From an uncultured Collinsella sp. (GTDB lineage: Bacteria > Actinomycetota > Coriobacteriia > Coriobacteriales > Coriobacteriaceae): a stretch of DNA of 16,814 nt. This document shows, one piece after another, positions 7,159 to 15,877 of the stretch. The stretch spans positions 1 through 16,814 of the forward strand of contig CAAFOA010000403.1 of assembly GCA_900764415.1 (NCBI GenBank). The letters are read 5' to 3'. Made by a program: the position numbers and the translations under genes. The notes below the pieces were generated by a model that saw nothing but the letters and a program-made list of their open reading frames with translations, did no database searches and was not told where the DNA came from. Numbering within the stretch: the stretch's first letter is position 1; each line of letters begins with the position of its first letter.

Positions 7159-9927
7159 TCACAGTAGCTCGCCGTGGCGTGCAATGTAGCGGCGCTTTGC
7201 CAGCTGAGTGAGCGCGATGTAGGCGGTGACGATGCCGATGAGCAGCGCGAAAAAGCCCGCGGGCAGTGTCATGAGGCCGAGCGCATCGGCGATGGGGCTT
7301 GCCGGCAGCCAGGTGACGAGCGCCAGACCCAGCACGGTGAGAACGCACAGTGCGGGCGCGGCGTGGTCGCGCGGGCTCGGCAGATGCGGGGAGCGCAGCA
7401 TGTGGACCACGAGTGTCTGCGACCACATGGACTCGACAAACCAGCCGCTCTGGAAGATTGCGGCGAAGGTCGTCATACCCGCGGCGTCGCCCGCTGCGGC
7501 AAGCTCGGACCAGCTCGCGCCTACGGCGGCGGGGCACACCACAAAGTAGAGCGCGGCGAAGGTCACGATGTCAAACAGCGAGCTCACGGGGCCCAGCTCG
7601 AGCATAAAGCCCTTGATGGACGCGGCGTCCCAGGCGCGCGGACGGGCGGTCCAGGCGTCATCGACGGTGTCCCACGGTAGCGCGATGCACACAATCTCGT
7701 AGACCAGCGACAGCAGTACCAGCTGCAGGGCGCTCATGGGCAAAAACGGCAAGAACAGGCTCGCGGCGGTCACGGACAGCACGTTGCCAAAGTTGGAGCT
7801 CACTGTGGTCTTGAGGTACTTGAGCAGGTTGCCGTAGGTGCGGCGGCCTTCGATGATGCCGCGCTCGAGCACGCCCAGGTCCTTCTGAAGCAAGATGATA
7901 TCGGCGGATTCCTTGGCAATGTCGACGGCCGAATCGACCGAGATGCCGCAATCGCTCGCACGCATGGCGGCGGCGTCGTTGATGCCGTCGCCCATAAAGC
8001 CCACGGTGTGGCCGAGCAGCTCGCGCATGACGCGCACCAGGCGCGCCTTCTGCAGCGGCGAGAGCTTGGCGAAGAGGTGGGTTTTCTCGGCGCGCTCGGC
8101 AAGCTCGGTGTCGTCGAGTGCATCGATCTCGGAGCCCAGCAAGACGTTGCTCGCGTCGATGCCAATCTGCTCGCAGACGGTGGCGGCGACGCGGTCATTG
8201 TCGCCGGTCAGGACCTTGACCGCCACGCCTTTGGCCTCGAGCGTGGCGACGGCGCCCGCGGCACTTGCTTTGGGCGGATCGAGGAAGGCCAAAAAGCCCA
8301 TCAGCACCATGTCGCACTCGTCGGCGATGCCAAACTCGCCCACGCAGCGCGGATCGGTCTTCTGTGCCACGGCAATCACGCGCAGGCCCTCGGCGTTAAG
8401 ATCGGCGACCTGCTTGCGAATCTGGGCGAGCTTGTCTTCGGCGAGTGGCCGGGCGATACCGTTGACCTCGACAAAGGAGCAGATCTCGAGCATTTCCTCG
8501 GCTGCTCCCTTGGTAACCATCTGGGTTTTGCCTTGGGAGTCGGCGACAACTACGCTCAGGCGACGGCGCGAGAAATCGAAGGGCACCTCGTCGACCTTGG
8601 TATAGCGGTCGCGCAGGCTCTGGCCCAGCATGGAATCGGGCACGACGGTCGAGGGCGTCACGTCGGCACGGTCGATTACGGCCAGGTCGATAAGGTTTTT
8701 GAGGCCGGTCTGGAAGAAGCTGTTCAAAAACGCATGGCGCAGCACGCGTGCGTCCTCGTTGCCATCGGTGTTGAGGTGGCGCTCGAGCACGATGCGGTCT
8801 TCGGTGAGGGTGCCGGTCTTGTCGCAGCACAGGACGTCCATCGCGCCGAGGTTTTGAATCGCCGGCAGCTCCTTGACGATAACCTGGCGACGGGCGAGGT
8901 CCTTGGCGCCCTGCGATAGGCTCGTGGTCACGATGACGGGAAGCATCTGCGGCGTGATGCCCACGGCCACGCTCGTGGCGAACAGCAGCGCGTCGATGAC
9001 GTTGCCCTTGGTGGCGGCGTTGATGGCAAAGACGGCCGGCGCCATAACGAGCATGAGGCGTACGAGCAGCATGGAGACGCTCGAGACACCGCGGTCAAAC
9101 GCGCTCTTCTCGCCGCGCCCGTTGAGCATCTTGGCGATGCCGCCCAGGTAGGTGTCCGAGCCGGTGGCAACGACAAGCGCCATGGCGGTGCCGTTTTGCA
9201 CGGAGGTACCGGTAAAGACGATGTTCTTGCAGGCAGAGAGCGGCAGCGCGGAGCCGTCGGCACCATCGACGACGGTGATGGCAGCGGTCTTCTCGACGGC
9301 CTCGCTCTCGCCGGTGAGTGCGGACTCGATCACAAACAGGTCGCGCGCGGTGATGACGCGGGCATCGGCCGGCACCATATCGCCGGCAGAGAGGCGGATC
9401 ACATCGCCGGGGACGAGCTCGTCGAAGAGGATCTCGACGCGCTCGCCGTCGCGCAGGACGGTGCAAGTGTTGGAGACCAGGTCCTTAAGGGCCTCGGCCG
9501 CATTGCCGCTGCGGGCTTCCTGGATAAACTTCATGCCGCCCGATACCAGCAGCATGATGCCGATGACGATGACCGTGGAGGGGTCGCGCTGCGGCTCGGG
9601 CACGGCGAGCACGTCGATGTAGAGCGAGACCAGCGCGAGCGCGGCGAGGATGCCGGCGAAGGGATCGATGAACGCATCGGCGATGCGGCGGGCGAGCGTC
9701 TTGGTCGGTGCCTCGATGGTGTTGGGGCCGGAGGCGTCCAGGCGCTCGGTTGACTGCTCGGCGGTGAGGCCGTCAGCGGTGGCGTCGAGCAGTACGAGGG
9801 CGTCATCGGCGCTATGGGTGGCGGCGAATATGGTGTTCTTGGACAGGCCGGTGTGAGCGGCAGGGCGCGCCGTGCGGCGGCGCTTGGAGATAGCTTCGAG
9901 TACCGTGGCGGTTTTGAGCATCAGCAT
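7159..9927 (-). CDS. mgtA: Magnesium-translocating P-type ATPase (MgtA/MgtB type)
   Basis: A 922-residue P3B-type cation pump that uses ATP to import Mg2+. The start at 9927 follows AAGGAGG with a 5-nt gap. The order of motifs is complete: actuator loop LTGES (204-208), the TPQMLP segment of the fourth transmembrane helix, phosphorylation site CDKTGT with Asp369, nucleotide-binding KGAAE, LTGDND, and hinge GDGINDAAA (646-654). A C-terminal block of hydrophobic helices follows. The basic N-terminus (SKRRRTARPAA) is cytosolic, as in MgtA. The length matches the family. The long leader upstream carries a short translated ORF and strong secondary structure, which fits attenuation control known for mgtA-class genes. 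Ion specificity rests on family resemblance. Confidence 0.92.
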   Translation of the reverse strand: MLMLKTATVLEAISKRRRTARPAAHTGLSKNTIFAATHSADDALVLLDATADGLTAEQSTERLDASGPNTIEAPTKTLARRIADAFIDPFAGILAALALVSLYIDVLAVPEPQRDPSTVIVIGIMLLVSGGMKFIQEARSGNAAEALKDLVSNTCTVLRDGERVEILFDELVPGDVIRLSAGDMVPADARVITARDLFVIESALTGESEAVEKTAAITVVDGADGSALPLSACKNIVFTGTSVQNGTAMALVVATGSDTYLGGIAKMLNGRGEKSAFDRGVSSVSMLLVRLMLVMAPAVFAINAATKGNVIDALLFATSVAVGITPQMLPVIVTTSLSQGAKDLARRQVIVKELPAIQNLGAMDVLCCDKTGTLTEDRIVLERHLNTDGNEDARVLRHAFLNSFFQTGLKNLIDLAVIDRADVTPSTVVPDSMLGQSLRDRYTKVDEVPFDFSRRRLSVVVADSQGKTQMVTKGAAEEMLEICSFVEVNGIARPLAEDKLAQIRKQVADLNAEGLRVIAVAQKTDPRCVGEFGIADECDMVLMGFLAFLDPPKASAAGAVATLEAKGVAVKVLTGDNDRVAATVCEQIGIDASNVLLGSEIDALDDTELAERAEKTHLFAKLSPLQKARLVRVMRELLGHTVGFMGDGINDAAAMRASDCGISVDSAVDIAKESADIILLQKDLGVLERGIIEGRRTYGNLLKYLKTTVSSNFGNVLSVTAASLFLPFLPMSALQLVLLSLVYEIVCIALPWDTVDDAWTARPRAWDAASIKGFMLELGPVSSLFDIVTFAALYFVVCPAAVGASWSELAAAGDAAGMTTFAAIFQSGWFVESMWSQTLVVHMLRSPHLPSPRDHAAPALCVLTVLGLALVTWLPASPIADALGLMTLPAGFFALLIGIVTAYIALTQLAKRRYIARHGELL

Positions 9928-10201
9928 AGGGTCCTCCTTGTCGAAGGGAGTTAGCGTACGTGTCGTATTGAATTGCAAAAAACCTAGATGTCGCTCACGT
10001 CATGCTCGCGAACCACCACAAAGGGGGCAGGCATCTTTGTGGTGGTTTTGACGATCTGTTGTTGGTGGTTATGCGGATGCGGAGTCCTCGCGGCGTGCCA
10101 AGGGCGACATGCAGGTTTTTCGACTAGGACTGCCTTCCATGGCACACCTCCTAAAGGCTGGGCGCAGCGCGCTTTGGGTATCTCGTACCCCTTTTTAATC
10201 C
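9928..10201 (-). promoter_or_regulatory. Structured leader of the Mg2+ ATPase gene
   Basis: The transcript leader would be about 270 nt. A segment inside the upstream ORF (minus-strand AAAAACCTGCATGTCGC, 10104-10120) is complementary to a downstream segment (9977-9994, GCGACATCTAGG then six Ts) over 17 positions with two mismatches. Pairing would form a long-range stem ending in a U-tract, like an intrinsic terminator about 40 nt before the ATPase ribosome site. Between the arms lies a perfect 13-bp hairpin (10011-10023 with 10035-10047). A third segment at 10061-10070, overlapping the upstream ORF stop, can compete for that hairpin. I did not recognise M-box (Mg2+ riboswitch) consensus sequence. 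Confidence 0.6.
10069..10140 (-). CDS. 23-residue leader peptide upstream of the Mg2+ ATPase
   Basis: Starts MEGSPSRKTC, continues MSPLARR and ends EDSASA, with stop TAA at 10069-10071. AGGAGG lies 6 nt before the ATG, as strong a site as that of the main gene, so translation is likely. Codons 7-12 form the 5' arm of the long-range stem described for the leader. In enterobacteria the short MgtL peptide upstream of mgtA controls elongation into the pump gene. This peptide has a comparable place and size, with Pro, Arg-Arg and Glu-Asp residues, but no clear sequence match. Function is inferred from position. Confidence 0.6.
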   Translation of the reverse strand: MEGSPSRKTCMSPLARREDSASA

Positions 10202-10207
10202 GCCCGT

Positions 10208-10236
10208 ATTCTTGATGAGGGGGTTTGACATGTCAA
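10208..10236 (-). promoter_or_regulatory. Candidate promoter for the ATPase leader
   Basis: On the minus strand TTGACA (10231-10236) is followed after 17 bp by AAGAAT (10208-10213), placing the start of transcription near 10201. The -35 box is embedded in the 12-bp palindrome TTGACATGTCAA (10225-10236) with G-rich and C-rich flanks, a possible repressor site. A short hairpin GGGTA-TCTCG-TACCC (10177-10191) follows on the leader. The stretch 10237-10366 holds no gene and probably contains the pyrE promoter, which I could not place with confidence. Confidence 0.45.
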
Positions 10237-10366
10237 CCCCATTGTTCGGAAAACCATTGCCCCTGACAAAGCCTTTACAGAATGCCGTGGCCCCAAAGCG
10301 CGCCCGCATCGACGCTTCGCCTGCGCTAAACTGGAAGGCACGTACGCGATTACGAGAGGAGCCCGC

Positions 10367-11047
10367 ATGGAGGCTTACAAGCAAGAGTTCATCAAGTTTA
10401 TGGTCGAGTCCGACGTCCTTAAGTTCGGCAGCTTTACGCTCAAGAGCGGCCGTCAGTCCCCGTTCTTTATGAACGCCGGTGCTTACGTGACGGGCTACCA
10501 GCTCAAGAAGCTGGGCGAGTATTACGCCCAGGCCATCCACGATAACTTTGGCGACGACTTTGACGTGCTGTTTGGGCCGGCCTACAAGGGTATTCCGCTG
10601 GCCGTTGTGACCGCAATTGCCTACCACGAGCTGTACGGCAAGGAGGTCAAGTACTGCTGCGACCGCAAGGAGGCCAAGGACCACGGTGCCGATAAGGGCA
10701 ACCTGTTGGGTTATGAGCCCAAGGACGGCGACCGCGTGGTCATGGTCGAGGACGTCACCACCAGCGGCAAGTCCATCGACGAGACCTATCCCAAGGTTAA
10801 GGCTGCTGCCGACGTCGAAATCAAGGGCCTGATCGTGTCCCTCAACCGCATGGAGGTCGGCAAGGGCGGCGTGACCACCGCGCAGAAGGAGATCGAGGCA
10901 AAGTACGGTTTCCCCGTCGCGAGCATCGTTTCCATGGCCGAGGTCGTCGAGACCCTCTACAACCACGAGATCGACGGCAAGGTTGTCATCGATGACGAGC
11001 TCAAGACCGCCATCGACGCCTACTACGAGCAGTATGGAGCCCGTTAG
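10367..11047 (+). CDS. pyrE: Orotate phosphoribosyltransferase
   Basis: A 226-residue enzyme that joins orotate and PRPP to give OMP, the fifth step of pyrimidine synthesis. AGAGGAG lies 5-6 nt before the ATG. The PRPP-binding motif VVMVEDVTTSGKS is at 124-136. The catalytic flexible loop DRKEAKDHGADKGN is at 99-112, and the orotate-binding N-terminal FTLKSGRQSPFF at 23-34. The length is usual for the family. It stands alone between the ATPase gene and an RpiR regulator, with no other pyr genes in the window. A structured element follows directly after the stop codon. Confidence 0.96.
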   Translation: MEAYKQEFIKFMVESDVLKFGSFTLKSGRQSPFFMNAGAYVTGYQLKKLGEYYAQAIHDNFGDDFDVLFGPAYKGIPLAVVTAIAYHELYGKEVKYCCDRKEAKDHGADKGNLLGYEPKDGDRVVMVEDVTTSGKSIDETYPKVKAAADVEIKGLIVSLNRMEVGKGGVTTAQKEIEAKYGFPVASIVSMAEVVETLYNHEIDGKVVIDDELKTAIDAYYEQYGAR

Positions 11048-11216
11048 TTACGGCGTTTTACTAAACGCCGTAACCGGCCGACGCTGCGCGCCGCCCAGGG
11101 CGACAATTTGCCATTCAAAAGGCGAGGCATGACCAGAAGGTCAATGCCTCGCCTTTTTCATGCCAACTTGTTCGCCCTGGACGTCGCTCGCTGTCCGTCC
11201 TCTACTTGCGGCGTTG
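11048..11216 (+). ncRNA. Candidate structured RNA element, copy A
   Basis: The element begins at the base after the pyrE stop. Hairpin 1: TTACGGCGTTT/AAACGCCGTAA (11048-11073). Closing helix: CGACGCTGC (11079-11087) with GCGGCGTTG (11208-11216). Long helix: 11088-11106 with 11168-11187. Then a helix with a TC/TC internal loop, then an inner hairpin (11117-11157) capped by GACC-AGAA-GGTC with a bulged A. Copy B at 15347-15514 folds identically with different helix sequences. The linker CGCTGTCCGTCCTCTAC (11189-11205) is identical in both. Whether it acts as an RNA, and on which strand, is inferred. The plus strand is preferred because it continues the gene transcripts and has a T-run after the inner hairpin. 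Confidence 0.7.
11117..11158 (+). terminator. Strong hairpin plus T-run downstream of pyrE
   Basis: AAAAGGCGAGGCAT-GACC, loop AGAA, GGTC-A-ATGCCTCGCC and then TTTTT (11152-11156). This has the form of a rho-independent terminator for pyrE. It is also the inner hairpin of the structured element, so termination may be part of that element's role. The early hairpin at 11048-11073 has no T-run. Confidence 0.7.
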
Positions 11217-11231
11217 TCTTACTCCGGATGG

Positions 11232-11316
11232 GTAGTCATTGGGGACGTTCTTAAACGACTAGTCGTTGGGGACGTTCTTGTTTGACTAGTCATTTAAGAA
11301 CGTCCCCAATGACTAC
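11232..11316. repeat. REP-like GGGGACGTTCTT palindrome
   Basis: Perfect 24-bp inverted arms at 11232-11255 and 11293-11316, with core GTCATTGGGGACGTTCTT. The interior carries another direct copy (TTGGGGACGTTCTTG) and two ACTAGTC boxes. It lies 15 nt after structured element A, between the convergent pyrE and RpiR genes. It could form a cruciform or a bidirectional termination/mRNA-stabilising hairpin. Confidence 0.85.
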
Positions 11317-11356
11317 TTGCTCTCGTTAGATAGACGTCCGAGAACCACGCTCGTCG

Positions 11357-13861
<2,505 letters not shown>

Positions 13862-13934
13862 TCGACAATATGAGTGCCACTGGGGAAATGGTTTTGGGAA
13901 GGGCTTGGAAGGGCTTGCGATTCGAGCCCTCACC

Positions 13935-13963
13935 TTAGCAATTTGATCATTTGGCACTATAAT
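13935..13963 (+). promoter_or_regulatory. Promoter of the EIIA gene
   Basis: TTAGCA (13935-13940), a 17-bp spacer, then a perfect TATAAT (13958-13963), about 50 bp before the EIIA start. TTTGGCAC (13950-13957) abuts the -10 box and matches motifs in the RpiR/GH1 intergenic region. A short hairpin AGGGCT/AGCCCT (13910-13930) just upstream may end the GH1 transcript, but it has no T-run. Confidence 0.65.
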
Positions 13964-14012
13964 CACCATAGGCATGCGCATAACGTTGCGCTTAATCAAG
14001 AGGAGAAAACGT

Positions 14013-14549
14013 ATGGGTCTGTTTGACATGTTTAAGAAGAAGGCTGAGCCTGCCGCTGCTGCAGCTCCCGCCTCCATCTCTGCTTCTGCCGGCGCCGACG
14101 TGCTGTGCTCGCCCGTCAAGGGCAAGGTCATCAAGATGGCCGACGTGCCCGATCCCGTCTTTGGCGGCGAGGTCCTGGGCAAGGGCTGCGCCGTGTGGCC
14201 CGAGGACGATCTGGTCTACGCTCCCTGCGACGGCAAGGTGACCGTCACCATGGGTCACGCCGTGGGCCTGCAGTCCGATAGCGGCATCGAGGTCCTGGTG
14301 CACGTTGGTGTCGATACCGTCAACATGAACGGTGACGGCTTCGAGGGCTTCGTCAAGGCCGACGACGTCGTGAAGGCCGGCCAGCCCTTGCTCAAGATCG
14401 ACCGCGCCAAGATCGCTGCTGCCGGCTACAAGGACTGCGTCGTCGTGGCTGTGTCCAACACCGCCGAGTTCGCCGACGTCGAGCTTACCGTCGAGGCCGA
14501 GTCTGCCGTCGCTGCTGGTGACGCCATCGTTAAGGTCGTCCGCAAGTAA
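14013..14549 (+). CDS. PTS EIIA component, glucose type (Crr-like)
   Basis: A 178-residue soluble phosphocarrier that passes phosphate from HPr to an EIIB domain. The start at 14013 has AGGAG 7 nt upstream. Residues 1-10 (MGLFDMFKKK) form an amphipathic N-terminus like that of enterobacterial EIIAGlc. An Ala-rich linker spans 11-28, then the EIIA_1 beta-sandwich. The active His97 lies in VLVHVGVDTVNMNG and the helper His82 in MGHAVG; their 15-residue spacing equals that of His75/His90 in E. coli. It follows the 6-phospho-beta-glucosidase but has its own promoter and terminator. It is a natural partner for the EIIA-less EIIBC at 2861-4288, and may serve other permeases. Confidence 0.95.
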   Translation: MGLFDMFKKKAEPAAAAAPASISASAGADVLCSPVKGKVIKMADVPDPVFGGEVLGKGCAVWPEDDLVYAPCDGKVTVTMGHAVGLQSDSGIEVLVHVGVDTVNMNGDGFEGFVKADDVVKAGQPLLKIDRAKIAAAGYKDCVVVAVSNTAEFADVELTVEAESAVAAGDAIVKVVRK

Positions 14550-14572
14550 ACTGCGACATCCAAAGGATGTGC

Positions 14573-14606
14573 AAGGGTGGTCGAATTGTCCGACCACCCT
14601 TTTTTA
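14573..14606 (+). terminator. Rho-independent terminator after EIIA
   Basis: AAGGGTGGTCG (14573-14583) pairs perfectly with CGACCACCCTT (14591-14601) around a 7-nt loop, and a run of Ts follows (14600-14605). It starts 24 nt after the EIIA stop. Confidence 0.93.
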
Positions 14607-14691
14607 TTACAATGCGGCGGAACGTTTTATTGCGCGTTGGGCGGACCGGTAAACCGTTCGGACGTTAAATCGAGCCGACTGCGCCTTTGCT

Positions 14692-14721
14692 TTGCCGGGG
14701 GTGTTCGTTAGCGGCTAGTAT
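14692..14721 (+). promoter_or_regulatory. Candidate promoter of the lipoprotein gene
   Basis: TTGCCG (14692-14697), an 18-bp spacer, then TAGTAT (14716-14721), giving a leader of about 55 nt. Each hexamer is a moderate match. A GC-rich inverted repeat, GCACCGCGTCGGGAAGCGCGGTGC (14741-14764 region), sits in the leader before the ribosome site. Confidence 0.4.
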
Positions 14722-14784
14722 GGCCTTATTGTTACGACGTGCACCGCGTCGGGAAGCGCGGTGCCGCTTGTTGGGAGGAATGTC

Positions 14785-15342
14785 ATGAAGAAGAAGCTGC
14801 TGCTTGCGCCCCTGATGGCTGTTCTGGTCGCGTGCGTGGTTGTGCTTTCCGGCTGCGGAGGTCCTTCGGTTGAGGAGCTTATCACCGAGGATCTTACGAC
14901 GCAGTTTGACGAGGTCAAGAACGGTGGCGACGACTTTCTCGCCGGCCTGGAAGAGGCCTCGGGCGACGAGTTCGAGCAGCTGGGCATCGATCCCAAGGAG
15001 TACGCCAAGAGCTATCTCGAGGGCTTTGACTACAAGATCGGCGACGTGACGGTCGACGAGGACAAGGGCACCGCAACTGCCGAGGTCACCATTACCTGCA
15101 AGTCCATGAACCAGATCGTTGAGGATTTTGCCACTCAGTACCAGGAGAAGGTCGCCGCGCTCGATTCGATGCCTTCCGATGACGAGCTGTACAAGATGGC
15201 CGGTCAGGTTATGGTCGATGTGACCAAGGCTGCTAAGACCAAGGACACCAAGGTCACCTTCAAGTACTCCTGCAATGACGACGGCGAGTGGTCTGCCGAC
15301 GATTCCGCAACCAACGAGATGATGAATGCCATGATGAGCTAG
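14785..15342 (+). CDS. Small secreted lipoprotein of unknown function
   Basis: A 185-residue protein. The start at 14785 follows GGGAGG with a 6-nt gap. The signal peptide is MKKK, then a hydrophobic stretch, then lipobox LSGC with the lipidated Cys24, so it should be anchored on the outer face of the membrane. The mature part is acidic, with a Lys/Glu/Asp-rich helical-looking region (about 28-75), a beta-rich TATAEVTITCK segment (about 97-110) and a final Cys near 168. It resembles the small DUF5105-like lipoproteins common in gut Actinomycetota and Firmicutes, though I am not sure of the family. It is transcribed alone. A structured element follows 5 nt after the stop. Confidence 0.85.
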   Translation: MKKKLLLAPLMAVLVACVVVLSGCGGPSVEELITEDLTTQFDEVKNGGDDFLAGLEEASGDEFEQLGIDPKEYAKSYLEGFDYKIGDVTVDEDKGTATAEVTITCKSMNQIVEDFATQYQEKVAALDSMPSDDELYKMAGQVMVDVTKAAKTKDTKVTFKYSCNDDGEWSADDSATNEMMNAMMS

Positions 15343-15346
15343 GGGA

Positions 15347-15514
15347 GTTACGCGGTTCTACGAACCGCGTAACCAGTTGACGCTGCAAACGCCCCTAAGC
15401 GGCAATCTGACGTTCAATTTCAAGGGCGCGACCAGAAGGTCAGCGCCCTTTCATTTCACGTCACCTTGCTCGCTTAGGGGCGTTTTCGCTGTCCGTCCTC
15501 TACCTGCGGCGTTG
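15347..15514 (+). ncRNA. Candidate structured RNA element, copy B
   Basis: The same architecture as copy A. Hairpin 1: TTACGCGGTTC/GAACCGCGTAA (15348-15372). Closing helix: TGACGCTGCA (15378-15387) with TGCGGCGTTG (15505-15514). Long helix: 15388-15405 with 15466-15485, keeping a one-base bulge at the same place. Middle helix: GACGT/ACGTC around a TC/TC internal loop. Inner hairpin: AAGGGCGC-GACC-AGAA-GGTC-A-GCGCCCTT (15422-15450). Helix bases differ from copy A while pairing is kept. Loops and the CGCTGTCCGTCCTCTAC linker are identical. It lies directly after the lipoprotein gene. Confidence 0.7.
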
Positions 15515-15519
15515 CCATG

Positions 15520-15592
15520 GTAGTCATTGGGGCGGTAGTCATTGGGGACGTTCTTATTTGACTAGTCGTTTAAGAACGTCCCCAACGACTAC
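15520..15592. repeat. REP-like GGGGACGTTCTT palindrome, second copy
   Basis: A short partial unit (GTAGTCATTGGGG, 15520-15532) is followed by a palindrome with arms 15535-15556 and 15571-15592 (one mismatch) around TTTGACTAGTCGTT. It begins 5 nt after structured element B, as its relative at 11232-11316 follows copy A. Related fragments GGCAGTTGGG and CAGTTGGGGACACT continue at 15607-15635. Confidence 0.82.
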
Positions 15593-15664
15593 TTTTCCTG
15601 AAAGTGGCAGTTGGGAAGGCGGCAGTTGGGGACACTCCTTGCGCCAGCGTCACATCGAATGCTC

Positions 15665-15835
15665 GGGAAAATGCGACCCGGTTTTTGGGCGAATAATGGG
15701 TTGCGGTTTCCGGATAGGATGGGTTGCGGAAAGTGCGACCCGGAATATTGCTCTGAAACGGGATGCGGTTTCCCTGACGCGCCTCAAATGGAAAGCGCAT
15801 CCCATTCCGGAGCTCCAAAACGGGATGCGCTTTCC
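15665..15835. repeat. Cluster of GGGATGCGnTTTCC repeats in both orientations
   Basis: Six related units occur. Forward or near-forward units are at 15696-15713 (ATGGGTTGCGGTTTCCGG), 15759-15774 (CGGGATGCGGTTTCC) and 15821-15835 (CGGGATGCGCTTTCC). Inverted units are at 15665-15681 (GGGAAAATGCGACCCGG) and 15790-15803 (GGAAAGCGCATCCC). A fused back-to-back unit is at 15721-15743. Neighbouring units can form alternative hairpins. They fill most of the 285-base gap before the HAD gene; no gene is visible there. Confidence 0.75.
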
Positions 15836-15877
15836 GCGCGGAAGAATTGTTGCAGCTGCGTTAAGCGGTGTCGCTCG

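Noticed and set aside
9928..10201. M-box Mg2+ riboswitch in the ATPase leader
   Set aside because: I could not find the conserved M-box sequence blocks. The visible structures are better explained by a leader ORF and competing stems. A covariance search would settle it.
15665..15835. CRISPR array
   Set aside because: The repeat units are short, variable and in both orientations, with irregular spacing, and no cas genes are near.
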